Shown here: positions 41,101 through 51,524 of the stretch, one piece after another
Layout: the number at the start of each line of letters is the position of its first letter
Numbering within the stretch: position 1 is the stretch's first letter
Assembly (NCBI GenBank): GCA_029204225.1
Contig: CM055098.1
Span: 17,637,303 to 17,701,302, forward strand
From: Diphasiastrum complanatum
Taxonomy: Eukaryota; Streptophyta; Lycopodiopsida; Lycopodiales; Lycopodiaceae
Direction of reading: 5' to 3'
Length of the DNA stretch: 64,000 nucleotides
Translations under genes and position numbers: made by a program
The notes under the pieces: generated by a model
What the model was told of the DNA's origin: nothing
The model's input: only the letters and a program-made list of their open reading frames with translations
Database searches by the model: none

Positions 41101-42499
41101 GTCTGACCTAAAGAATGAGCAAAGGAGGGAAGGGTGTTGCCTTTTGTGAATGGTTACTTTTTATTTCTTTTTTATTAGTTGTGGATTCTCTTACCTTTTA
41201 AGGGAATCTTGGGCATTGATCAAAAATGGCAAAACTTGGAGCCATTTTTGTGGCACTATGAGGGAATCGAATAAGGCCATTTTTATGCACGGATGATGTG
41301 GGAAACGCTACGCACAGACGAAGTCTTCCATCACCATCCATCACTGTATCTTTCTATCGTCGATGAGCTAAACTTGCAGGAACGACTGCTTCAAAGCTTC
41401 TTACATTACCTACTACGTTGTTATAGCTAGTGACTTACATCAAGCATGGGCAATGTTACCCATAGTGGCATTTCCTATTCACTCCCTTTACATGGGATCG
41501 GCCACCTATGACCCCAACCCTCTCTTTCTATACATTGAGCGACTTGTCGCTTATGTTGCACAGTGTGCACTACCTGGTTGTGTACCTGGAACTCATGGGC
41601 CTTCCCACATGAGCTATGTGTGGCCTACAACCTGGCTATGCTAATGGTCACAATGGTTAAGTAATGACTTTTCCACCTGTGAGAAAGTTGTTGATTGCAT
41701 TCTTTCTTCTCTTCCCTCACAAAGATCTAGGCAACAACACTTCCTCTCTCCCTCACATCAATCCAAGTTGCATTCTTTTCTCAAAGAGATCCAGGCAGCA
41801 ATAGTTGATTGCATTATCTCCTCACAAAGATCTAGGCAACATCAAGTGCTTTGTACATACATTCTTTCCTCCACGTAGATTCAGGCAACCGTAGGAGCTT
41901 CGGACATACAAACATGACTTAATCTTTTCACATATTCATACCAGCAGTAGCAATTGTCATTGGTATCTAGCAAAGTGACCCACATTCTCACCATCTTTGT
42001 TTTCTTTTCAAAGTTCACATGGGCACATTTCACAGTTCTCACATCAATATGCACCATTAACTAAATAATCTTCTTTACTAACATATCGGTTTCATACACC
42101 CACTGCCCTAGTCCTTAGATATAGTACATGTCTTAGGTCAAAGCTAGGATGTGCCTTCAATGTTCTAAATTTATATGCATCTTGTACAAGTCCTCTCTAC
42201 ACTGACTTTTGGAACTACATTGACACAAACCTCACCAATCTTACAATCTTGTTGGATAAAATTAAGTATGTATCTTAACCTTGAGGATGGAATGGAGAGG
42301 ATCTCATTTCAAAATTACTCTCTTGGAACTCGCTTGCCTCATAATTGTTTAATTAATCTATAATTACAAGACTAGTTTAGTCTATGTACTTGGTCATGAA
42401 TGTACTTTACAAATATTTGATGTACAGTGACATCTGTACAATGTGTATATCAGTCAGATGACTCGAAGTCGTTGAAGCAGTCAAGTTTGTCAAACACTT
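41101..42499. other. No gene recognised; weak repeats at 41680-41900
   Basis: Between about 41680 and 41900 the phrase CTCACAAAGATCTAGGCAAC recurs in three or four variants (period about 70-100 bp) with GATTGCATT. The rest has only chance ORFs. Confidence 0.4.
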
Positions 42500-42679
42500 T
42501 GCATACTTTGGATATTTCAGAAGTAGTTGGATCTTCGACATAGCCATTGAGAAAGGTTGTCTTGACATCTATTTGATGTATTTTGAGGTCTTTGGCGGCT
42601 GCTAGTGCAATGAGAGTCCTGATTGACTGCATTTTGACAATAGGACTAAATATTTCTTGATAATCCACTCCCTGGATTT
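42500..42679 (-). pseudogene. Copia RT fragment joined to an LTR (family 1, copy B)
   Basis: The - strand reads IQGVDYQEIFSPIVKMQSIR then LKIHQIDVKTTFLNGYVE, the RT fingers/palm of a Copia pol. It begins immediately after the LTR end at 42680, so PBS, gag, protease and integrase are all absent. After NGYVE the similarity ends. An ORF runs from the LTR into it (42450-42785), probably by chance. Confidence 0.8.
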
Positions 42680-43072
42680 TGTCGGAAAGAGGTGACGAGA
42701 TGAGAGAGAAAATAATTCGAAAAAGTCGAAGTAGGTGAGTGCGGTGAAAGAAACCTTCTTTCCTGTGCATGACTACGCCTATCAATATTGAACAAAAAAA
42801 ATAGTGATAGAAATCATGTTCAATCTTTAGCAGCTAACTTTGAAATCGCTAGCAACTAAGTGATTACGTAGCCAAACATAAAGCATTGAATTATCAGACA
42901 AATAATAAGAGATTATCAGTTACAAAAGAATTACATAGATGCATGCATACTGATATGATACTGAACGCAATAAAAGATAGATTGATTCAGTGAAAAAAAC
43001 AAATTAAAATGGAAATGAGCCCAAAGGAATTGCAGATCAAAGTCGTGTGCTCTAAGCTATCTATAAAACGAT
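42680..43072 (-). mobile_element. LTR of Copia family 1, copy B (outer edge uncertain)
   Basis: Aligned over about 390 bp to the LTR of copy A (words TTGGCTACGTAATCACT, GATAGGCGTAGTCATGCA, CTGAATCAAT.CTATCTTTT). Ends ...TCTTTCCGACA on the - strand. It may extend to about 43240. Confidence 0.75.
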
Positions 43073-43919
43073 GACATTTTGTGGTGGACTTTCTTGATAA
43101 TCCCACGAGTTTGTGTTCCTTAGTGGGAGGTGAGTCCGTATTCTTAGCATAATTGCTTTTTAATTTTTTGGCAGTATGCATGGAATGTCTCGAAGTTTTC
43201 AAAAGTTGCATGAATGAATGCACATTTTAACAATGACAACACATTTGCTCAACACAAAACACCCCAACAACAATAGATGATATGACAATAACAAGATGAA
43301 ACTACAAGAACTCTCAACTAACATAAAGTCAAAAGATTACCTATGGTGGGGTAGACAAAACCTCTTGAGCGATGGATTCAAGACCTCCAAAAATCATATT
43401 GCACCTTCTTGTTGCATCACTGGGGCAATGAAATAGTTTGGGAGAGAATTAAGCACGATCTCAATTTCCGAAATTACATATTCGCCATAGTCCATGGCAT
43501 TAGAAATGCAATAAACCTTTGGAAGATCATTTCTCGTAAAAGGACCAGCATGATGGGTCGGCTCATGTTCAATTTTCCTGAGCTATTCCACAACCTTTTT
43601 CACTAATTTGCCCCATAATGGATCGTTGGACTACCAACTAGCTGATATTTCCACCAGCCTAGTGTTAGTGAGAGCATTCAACAATGAGGTCAACAAATCT
43701 AGATCTGGCATTGACATTCTAGGATAATATTTTACTTGTTGCAAGATTGGACAAATGAGCTAAAATTTTGCAATACTTGAAGGATTGGATGATAGAAACA
43801 CTTTTTGCAAGATGAAAGGAACAAAGAAAAACTGTTGTTGCTATAGAAAATGTCTCCCACAAGAATGGCAGATGATTGCTCAAAAGCGATAATACACGCT
43901 ACTTCAGGTATGAGACTTA
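43073..43919. other. No gene recognised
   Basis: May include the rest of the LTR. Small ORFs only. Confidence 0.4.
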
Positions 43920-44235
43920 TCACCTTGCTGTTCTTATTTGATTTTGACAGCGATTTACGCCTTGGCTCTGGTCTCGCGTCTCAACGGCCGCATCTGTCTG
44001 CCCTTGGTCTTGGCCTTCAGACCCTTGATCTGGTTGAAATCCCCCTGCTGCCTGCTGGTTCTGATCTTGGCTGGTACTAGCGGTGGAATTACCACGGAGG
44101 TGGGCTGGGCCCTCGTTTCCATGTATTTCTGGCATGCCTTGAGGGCTTGCTTGGCCTGGACGAGCTCTTGCACTGCGCTTGCCTGATAGTTATTGAACTC
44201 CGCCTGGTAGCTATTGAGAGTTTAGAGATGGTGTA
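43920..44235 (-). other. GC-rich patch with overlapping open - strand frames
   Basis: Markedly more GC-rich than its surroundings. Two - strand frames are open: one gives VQELVQAKQALKACQKYMET, the other, one frame away, gives SQDQNQQAAGGFQPDQGS and QGQTDAAVETRDQSQGVN. Joined by a frameshift they would make a Gln-rich protein, possibly a gag N-terminus. No domain is certain. Confidence 0.3.
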
Positions 44236-45879
44236 GCAACTATGCACATAAACTTGAATGCATTTTGTAAGTTTGATGGGCCGCTGGACAGCGGACTCTG
44301 TCCCGCTGACAGCCGCTTCGACTGATGCAGATTTGCTCACACAAGTTGACAATACCACTTCACGTGGATAACCGCTTCACCTTCTGTGGATTTACATACG
44401 CTGTTAGCGCGATTACTTCATGCTGAGCATGATTACTTCACACTAATTGCTCCATTTGGAGAGCAATGAATATTTTGGTTTCCGCTACAGTTCTAATCGA
44501 ACCGTTGCTGCCCACATATTTGTATAAAAAGGAATACATTGATAACCACTATGCTTCTCTATGAAGGCACTTCGTAGGAGTCCGCCCTCAATGAGTTTGC
44601 TCATACTCTTGCATAATGATCGTGATTATAAGTGTATGTGCTAACATATATGAAAGAGGAGCACGTTTTCTACTGGTGTATGAATACTTGCTTATATTTA
44701 AAGCATGAATGGTTGTTTTTGTTGATAATTGCTATGATTTGAATAAAAGAGAAATGTATATATCATACCGTTTTCTACATTCAAGCAGAAGTCGGTTTTG
44801 AAGCTTATTGCTATATCATCTTTTTACACACACACGCTGGCTGACGATTCTAGTTTACTTAAGTCTGAGTTAAGCACTCTGCAAAATGACATTGTCATAT
44901 TATAAAGGCTGCACTACCATTAATTCGTCACTCTCGGTGTTGGTTCAATAGCACAAAAACATGGTTTTGCTCATGGGTAGCTCACAAGAGATCACCTCAC
45001 CTCACATTCAGGTATGAAGTTCAATGATTCTGTTTGAAAAGGTAGTATCGCTCCATACTACCATGCAGTTCTTTACGATGTTTGGAACGACACTTTTTAC
45101 GTGAAAAGTTTTTTGTCAACTGGAAAAGTAATTACATTCCATATTGTAAATCTTTATAATTACGTTTCTCATCCTTGAAAAGGTGGTTTTGGTTAAATAG
45201 TGAAAGTGTTGCCTATATAAGTAAGCCATGGATGTTTTCAGAGGTGGATTTTGATGGGCTTGAACGGCATGGATTTGCCTAAGCCTGCAAGTGCCCGAAT
45301 TCTCTAACAAGTTACATGGGAAGTCCGTGGGGCTAGCAAGCCCTAGTACCCGACATTGTGTTCAAAATCATGTCTCTTTGTATGCGTGCATGGATTAATA
45401 GCATTCTTACGTGTTTTTACTGCTTTATGAGCTGAATACGTTCTTTTTGCTCTTGCACTAATCAATATGGCATCTGCCTTGGTACGGTTTCAATTCAAGG
45501 GCAAAATGTATTGCTATTTATAAGATGTATGGTTGGGAAGATTGGATGAACGTTTTGTTATTGCATTCAAGATGATAAAGTAGTGAATCTTGTTTCGGAC
45601 ATGGATAACAACTGATGCTCAACTATGACACCTGTCTTCCTCACTTAGCTAACTCGTGCGGTTTTGTTTTGTGGGATGGTGGCAGGTAATAGTTGGGTGT
45701 CCTAAAACTTGCTTCACTTTCTGGTACTCTGTACCATAAGACTTTATACAACTATATTTTAACCTATTATGCTATAAATTGAAGGGTTCAAAGGGTTTGG
45801 TCTTGACTTGTCAAGAGGGACTATGTGATGCTCTGTTACTCTCTCAAAGCATCTTTTTAAGATGCCAACCCGACTACCT
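44236..45879. other. No gene recognised
   Basis: AT-rich with small ORFs. GGGCCGCTGGACAGCGG near 44280 is a short palindromic GC patch. Confidence 0.4.
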
Positions 45880-46506
45880 TTTGGCCGGGGTAGTACCAAA
45901 CCTTTACCTTTACTTGTATTTTATGGCTAACAAGGTCTGTTTTATGATGTAATCCACAGGATGGTTCCACGATGTTGTTACTCTTGGTTATGGGGAGCCC
46001 CTTCCTCCTCCGAGCCCTTTTGTTCAGACTGTCATTTGTTGCATGAAGAAAGTTGTTGATGTTCACAAACTCATTACTTCTTATGATAAGGCTACTTGTG
46101 ATGCTGCTGGACCTGATAATAAGATTTCTTGCCTTGTTGACTTGATGACTACTATGGATCAAACTATATATGGATCTCATTTAAAAAAAGAAAATGTTAA
46201 GCATGGTTGAAAAAATCTATATGGATCTTTCCAACTATGTTGAACGTATTGATGTTGAAAAAAGTTTCTTCAATTTACATATTCGGAAAATTTTCCTGTT
46301 TGAAAAAAGAAAATGGTGACCTATCTGTTGATACCCCTACCCATACTGAACCTCCTACCTCACCGCATCCTTTGATCTTTACCAAAGACCTTGATGATGT
46401 TAGTGCGTCTCAGTTGGAATCTTTCTCTCAAGAAATCTGCAAAGTAGACAACCAGTCTGCCTTTGAATTTTGCCAATCCAAAAGTTGTCTAAGTACCACT
46501 AATATC
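45880..46506 (+). pseudogene. Unidentified dispersed coding repeat, copy 1
   Basis: The + strand reads LGYGEPLPPPSPFVQTVICC then MKKVVDVHKLITSYDKATCD and AAGPDNKISCLVDL. After stops and frame changes it continues with TSPHPLIFTKDLDD, VSASQLESFSQEIC and FEFCQSKSC. The same phrases, in the same order, occur on the - strand at 63053-64000, where most of the second half is one open frame. Nucleotide similarity begins upstream of the first phrase (GGGGTAGTACCAAACC). It is cut at 46507 by the 3' part of Copia family 2. Family unknown to me. Confidence 0.5.
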
Positions 46507-46860
46507 TAATGTTGTCCATCTGCAAGACCAGAGGCTCGCTCCTTGTTTCGCCCAGTTCGTCCAGGAACTGCCTTAGCCAGATTATCTCGTTGGCCACCTT
46601 TGCTACTGCAACGTACTCTGCTTCGCAGGATGATTGGGCCACAATGGTCTGTTTCTTGCTGACCCAGAGAACTGCTGCTCCTGATGCGGTGGTGCATCCT
46701 CCTGAGATGCTCTTACAGTCATCCTTGAGGGATACCCATCTAGCATTGCTATAGGAAAGCATCCTGAAACCTGCATCACGACAATAGCACAAACCATAAT
46801 TCCTCGTTAATTGAAGATACTGCAAAATCCGTTTTGCAATCTCTCAATGTGTCGAGCTTG
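46507..46860 (-). pseudogene. Copia family 2 RNase H
   Basis: After MNPSSTH and a stop: EIAKRILQYLQLTRNYGLCY, then KSISGGCTTASGAAVLW, KQTIVAQSSCEAEYVAVAKV and IIWLRQFLDELGETRSEP, ending LQMDN. The acidic RNase H residues in SSCEAEY are present; the final conserved Asp/His region is cut off at 46507. Confidence 0.85.
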
Positions 46861-46864
46861 GATT

Positions 46865-48033
46865 CATGCAGACCTGTAAGGTGTGAGCTGCATCTATACT
46901 CTCTCTTCCTTAGTCTTCGGACAGTCATCATTTGTCAGCACCGTCCCTGCGAGCATTGGAGTACTTGCTCCTTTGTAGTTCAGCATCCCAAAGTCCTCTA
47001 GGATCTTCTGGGTGTATCTGGACTGGTGAAGGTATAACTAAATTTGTAAGCCTAGGTAACACCTGGCTTCTCCTAGATCCATGATCTCGAAATGTTTTGA
47101 GATGTCTATCTTCACTTCAACAATCAGCTGCTCACTCTTGCAAAGTATCAGAGTGTCGTCTTCAACAATCAGCTGCTCACTCCTGCAAAGTATCAGAGTG
47201 TCGTCCACGTACACAGCCACAATGATGATTTGCCCATCTGTAACTCTGACATATACATTGAAATCAGCCAACAGAGGCTTGAATCCTAATGATTTCAGGA
47301 CTTGATCCTTCTTCTTGTACCATTGTCGGGCTGATTGTTTCAGACCGTAGATGCTTCTATGCATTTTGCATGCATAGTCGAGAAGTGAATTTGAGACATA
47401 TCTTGGGGGTTGATCCATATAGACCTCTTCGTCTAATTCGCCATGCAAGAAGGCTGTCTTCTCATCCATAATGTGGATCCTGAGGTCATAAGCTGCTGCG
47501 TATGCGAATAACAGACGTAGGGACGAATCTTTGAAAACAAGAGAGAAGGATTCAAAGTAGTTAATACCATATCTTTGAGAAAATTCCTTCGCTACCAGTC
47601 TTGCCTTGTATTTCGGCACATTCCCATCTAGTCCGTATTTGAGCTTGAAAACCCATTTGCATTTGACAGTTTTGCACTTATGTGGTAATGGCTCCAACGT
47701 CCATACTTGATTCTTCCTCATGGACTCCATCTCTTCGTTCATGGCTTGGATCCATCTGTCCTTCTCTGGACATTCAATCGCCTCCTCAAAAGTCTGTGGT
47801 TCACCACTGAATCCGCAGAACTCTTTTGATGTGGAATCTGAACTGCCTGACACATATCTTGCTGGCGCTCTTCGTGGTCTAGATGACTTTCTAGGAGATC
47901 CTCTTGGGACAGCAATGCTTTTGCCTTTGTCTGCTCTGCTCGGTACAAAACCATCCTGGTTTATAGGTACTGTAGCAGTAGGCTGCCTCTCGAATCTTTC
48001 ATCTTCTGATTCATCACTCAAATGAGAAACGAC
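46865..48033 (-). pseudogene. Copia family 2 reverse transcriptase with duplicated catalytic segment
   Basis: Frame open from 48021 to 47038. Contains TFEEAIECPEKDRWIQAMNE, VWTLEPLPHKCKTVKCKWVF, KARLVAKEFSQRYGINYFES, HIMDEKTAFLHGELDEEVYM, CKMHRSIYGLKQSARQWYKK and VAVYVDDTLILC. The next 15 residues repeat, so DDTLILC.SEQLIVE occurs twice; the DNA shows an exact 45-bp tandem duplication with one mismatch. A TAG ends the ORF within YLGLQI, and the frame then continues (SRYTQKILEDFGMLN) to about 46870. RT needs a single YVDD loop, so this copy would be inactive. Confidence 0.9.
47116..47205. repeat. 45-bp direct duplication inside RT
   Basis: 47116-47160 and 47161-47205 are adjacent copies beginning TTCAACAATCAGCTGCTCAC, with a single T/C difference (CTCTTG versus CTCCTG). 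The length keeps the frame. Confidence 0.97.
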
Positions 48034-49041
48034 TCAAAAATTTTCGTTTTCGTGTTCGTTCTCTGCTCCGTCTGTCATTGGCAGCAGGTCATAATACTGT
48101 CTCTCCAGAAATTTGTAGCTGACAGGATCGTCATTGGCCATTGTCCTGCTCTCATCAAATCTGACATCTCTCACTGTTTTCACAATGTTCGTGTCTGGCA
48201 TGTAGACTCTGTAGTATGACGAATTGTTGTCATAACCTACCAGAAATCTCTGCTCGGCTTTCTCATCAAGCTTCTTTCGAAGCTTATCAGGAATATGTGC
48301 ATAATTTGCACAGCCAAAGATCCTGACGTGAGATAGGTTGGGCTTTCTACCCCACCATAGCTCGTGTGGTGTCATGTGAGGGACACTAGACTTACCTGTT
48401 CTGTTCTGGATGTATGCGGCTATAGCTACTGCTTCAGCCCACATTACCCTTGGAGCCTTCGAGTAGGCCATCATGCATCTGGCTGCTTATATCAGGGTCC
48501 TGTTCTTTCTTTCTGCAACATCATTGTGCTGCGGTGTGTAGGCTGCAGTCCTTTTGTGAATGATGCCACGATCATTGCAGAAGTCAGTGAAGCAATTCGA
48601 GATGTATTCGCCACCTTGATCTGTCCTGATCTGCTTAAACTTGTTGCATGTACATCTCTCAGCCCAATTCACATATTCTGTGAGTTTATCAAGTGCTTCA
48701 GATTTATTCTGAATAAAATACACTCTGGCAAATTTACTATAGTCATCAATGAAGGTTATATAATACTTTGAACCTCCTATTGAGATCACATTGAATGGTC
48801 CGCAGATGTCAGAATGCACTAACTCCAGAATCTTGGTCGTTCTATAGGAGTCTTTGATGAATGGAGTTCGTGACATCTTGCCCTTCAAACATGCATCATA
48901 GGTGGTTGAACTGGTTGCATTCGAGATGTTGACCCCTGTTATCGCTCCATGATGGCTTGCTTGGTAAAGTGTCATTGAGTTCATGTGGCAGAGTCTTCTG
49001 TGCCACAGAGTGTCTGATGAGTCATCATGAGTCTGATGCAC
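48034..49041 (-). pseudogene. Copia family 2 GAG-pre-integrase and integrase
   Basis: SDTLWHRRLCHMNSMTLYQ with DACLKGKMSRTPF gives the HHCC-type zinc region. The core has ELVHSDICGPFNV (first Asp), ITFIDDYSKFARVYF, IRTDQGGEYISNCF (second Asp) and AYTPQHNDVAERKNRTL (Glu). A single TAA at 48487 follows; then MMAYSKAPRVMWAEAVAIAA, YIQNRTG and ELWWGRKPNLSHVRIFGCAN continue in the same frame to a TGA at 48034. All catalytic residues are visible. Confidence 0.9.
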
Positions 49042-49547
49042 TGATCTGCAGGTAGGCGTACCTTTAGATGATATAGGTTTCCTTTCCTTCTGCCTTGAGC
49101 GATCAATGTACTGGTATTGGCGTCAATCACGTTGCATGCTTTGTCAGAAAACGTCACACACATCCCTGCATCTGCTATTATTGCTACAGAAAGCAAGTCT
49201 TGCTGCAGTGTAGGCACGAATAGAATGTCTTTGAGTCGTCTATCTATGTCGTTGGTGTTGAGCCACACTGAACCAATATCGTTCGCTTGATGACTACATC
49301 CATCTCCAAGAACTATGAATCTTGAAGGATCTACACTTCTGAAATCAAACATTATTCGTCTGGATGTCACGAAGTGTGAGGCGGCTCCTGAATCTAGGAT
49401 CACCTCATGTGTGTCAAACGTTGACACTACACACTCGTCTTCACAGATATAGGTGGTCGAACAGTTTCTGTTCGTTCTTTCTTCGCCCATTTTTGAGCCC
49501 TCGGGCTCCTCGACATAGGATGAACTGTTGCTGTTCTCCTGTCTGTT
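48981..49547 (-). pseudogene. Copia family 2 aspartic protease
   Basis: Same frame as gag after a TAG at 49548. VILDSGAASHFVTSRRIMF carries the catalytic DSG; FIVLGDGCSH and RLKDILFVPTLQQDLLSVA are the typical Copia protease C-half. It runs into the integrase zinc region through a frameshift near 49030. Confidence 0.88.
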
Positions 49548-50450
49548 CTACGCTGATTTGTTTCTTGGGTTCTGGCGACAATCCATGGTTGCGTGACCCT
49601 TCTTGTGGCAATGAATACACTCAATCTTGGGATTGAGCCAGCATGTATCTATTGTATGCCCGTCTCTTCTGCATCTCACGCGAGTCTTCTTGTCTGCACC
49701 TTGCTGCTTCAACCTCCCTTTGCTCTTCCAGTTACTCTTGTTGGTCTCTTCTGCTTGCTGATCACGATCCTGCCTCTGATTCGACTCCCTCTTAGGCTTA
49801 AATTGTTTCTTGGATTTTTCTTTGTTGTCATAGAGGGCCTGGTCAGAACCATCTTTGTGATCAAGATGTTCTCTAGCCTCAACTTCCTCTCGAATCTCGA
49901 CAATCGCCTTCTCGAGGTTCATGGTAGGATCTTTCGCGAGCAAGGTTCTTGTTGTCTGGAATGATCTGGGTAAGGCTCTCAACAAGTAGGTGACCTGCTT
50001 CTCAGTTGACACTACGTTCTCTGCTCCAGAGTTATGTAGTGATAGAAATAGATCCTTCATCTTTCTCACGAAAGAAGTGAGGTCTTTTCCATCCCACTGT
50101 AGATTCGTCAGCTGATCTTCCAACATCATGATTTGACTTCTTGATTTCGTCTGAAATCTAGTGAGCACTGCATCGCACATCTCCTTAGCTTTGGAGAGTG
50201 TAGCCAGGTCAAGTGTGAGACTATCTTCGATGGATAAAGACAACAAGGCTACTGCCTTGTCATTTTTCTCCCTCCATTCGCGTAGCTCCTTGCCTGATGT
50301 CGTATGCATCTCTTCTATGCCATCCACCCAAAGGAAGAGTCCGTCGCCCTTGAGTATGAGTGATGTCTTAACTTTCCAAGCTAGAAAGTTAGATCCTAAA
50401 GAATCAAGAATTGTGCAGATCTTGCTCTGCATGTTGCTGATTGAAGCCAT
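49548..50450 (-). CDS. Copia family 2 gag
   Basis: An intact 300-codon ORF from ATG at 50450 (MASISNMQSKICTILDSLGS). UBN2-type gag: NFLAWKVKTSLILKGDGLF, AVLTRFQTKSRSQIMMLEDQ and LLRALPRSFQTTRTLL. A basic/Gln linker follows, then two knuckle-like motifs: CRRDGHTIDTC (incomplete) and CIHCHKKGHATMDC (perfect CCHC). It ends at a TAG where the next codons continue in frame (NRQENSNSSSYV), probably a mutated Gln codon or a read-through site. Confidence 0.9.
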   Translation of the reverse strand: MASISNMQSKICTILDSLGSNFLAWKVKTSLILKGDGLFLWVDGIEEMHTTSGKELREWREKNDKAVALLSLSIEDSLTLDLATLSKAKEMCDAVLTRFQTKSRSQIMMLEDQLTNLQWDGKDLTSFVRKMKDLFLSLHNSGAENVVSTEKQVTYLLRALPRSFQTTRTLLAKDPTMNLEKAIVEIREEVEAREHLDHKDGSDQALYDNKEKSKKQFKPKRESNQRQDRDQQAEETNKSNWKSKGRLKQQGADKKTRVRCRRDGHTIDTCWLNPKIECIHCHKKGHATMDCRQNPRNKSA

Positions 50451-50558
50451 TGCTTCTTGGAGTCTGTTCTCTTGTTGATGGTTGTTTGTCTGAATGCTTG
50501 GCCTCCTGGATCTAATAGCTTCTCGGCTGTGTCATATTATGACAAGATAGGTAGGAAG

Positions 50559-50570
50559 GCTCTGATACCA
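50559..50570 (-). other. Primer-binding site of Copia family 2
   Basis: The - strand TGGTATCAGAGC is about 110 bp upstream of the gag ATG and next to the LTR end. Confidence 0.9.
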
Positions 50571-50571
50571 C

Positions 50572-51230
50572 TGATGGAGAAAATTTTGCGGTCGCAAAAT
50601 AGTCGCGAAAGCGAAAAACCATGATTCAACACAGTTCGGATGGAATTCAGATGCGGTCGTTGGACACTGCTAGCTGAATCACTCCTACAGTCCTCCAGAA
50701 TGTAGTCAGGCACTGCTGATCTACGTTTATAAATAGTGTAGCATTCAACAAATTCAACCGATGTGCGGAATCAAATGAATAGGAGAATCAGACACATGAA
50801 TAACAGCAGACACATTTGCATTCAAGATCATACATCATAAATTGACATGTGCACAATGGCTACAAGATCATCTATTGATTTTCTTTGATTCTTCAAGCAT
50901 TGCTGCATGCAGATCCACGCAGTGTGTTGGCGTGAGAGAAATACAGTTCTCTCACGAGTGGATGTCTCGCTTACTAGCAGACTTGTGGATCTCTATGGAT
51001 TCTGATCACAGATTTTGTCTCGCACGTAGGCGGACTTGTTGTCTGTATTTCGTCTTGATTGCTTACTAGCATTAGACTACTTTTCTGTATCTTCATATTT
51101 CAAGTATCATCCAGTAAGTATATAGTCGTTCTATGTAACTTTAAGAGTAGAGTGATTAAACATCTACAACTAATCAGGAAATTACAAGAGTGGCAGATTA
51201 GCCACGACCTAGAGTGTATATGCTGATGTC
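50572..51230 (-). mobile_element. 5' LTR of Copia family 2 (outer edge approximate)
   Basis: Starts TGATGGAGAAAATTTTGCGG on the + strand immediately after the PBS. It contains TATA-like TTTATAAATAGTG near 50730. There is no second LTR to fix the right border, so 51230 is a guess. Confidence 0.5.
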
Positions 51231-51524
51231 ATGCAGAAAACTATACTTTTGGGTACTTGTATGATCTTGCTGGTACTCTTTGGAGCTTGAGGGTAGAAAG
51301 TGTTTCGCGACGTTTTTCATGTCGCGTCGTTGGTTTCGTTTTTGTCATTTGACTTTCTCGTGTTTGACCGCAAAAGATTCTCATTCGCGAGGACATCAGA
51401 AAAGAAGAAAAAGCACGAAACATCACTGATAATCAGAGGTAGACATTGTAGATGCTTTTGCACATTGATTATTTCTTCCAAATGTAATGTCAGTAATAGG
51501 TTTATCACCTTTACAGATTGTGTG

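Larger units (their letters stand above)
46507..50571 (-). mobile_element. Ty1/Copia element (family 2), internal region nearly full length
   Basis: On the - strand: PBS, gag, protease, integrase, RT, RNase H, all in Copia order. Gag and protease share a frame broken only by one TAG; integrase and RT share a frame broken by TAA, TGA and a late TAG. One frameshift lies near 49030. Part of the connection domain (the usual GSLMYAM...TRPDIA segment) is deleted near 46870, and the element stops at 46507 without a 3' LTR. Confidence 0.9.

Noticed and set aside
41453-41644. 63-codon + strand ORF with CALPGCVPGTHGPSHMSYV
   Set aside because: No homology recognised, no neighbours, length expected by chance.
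42450-42785. 111-codon ORF taken as one protein
   Set aside because: It starts inside the Copia LTR and runs into RT; only 42500-42679 is RT, so the ORF is a chance fusion.
45280-45360. Possible tRNA gene (GGGGCTAGCAAGCCC stem-like sequence)
   Set aside because: No complete cloverleaf, no A and B boxes at correct spacing.
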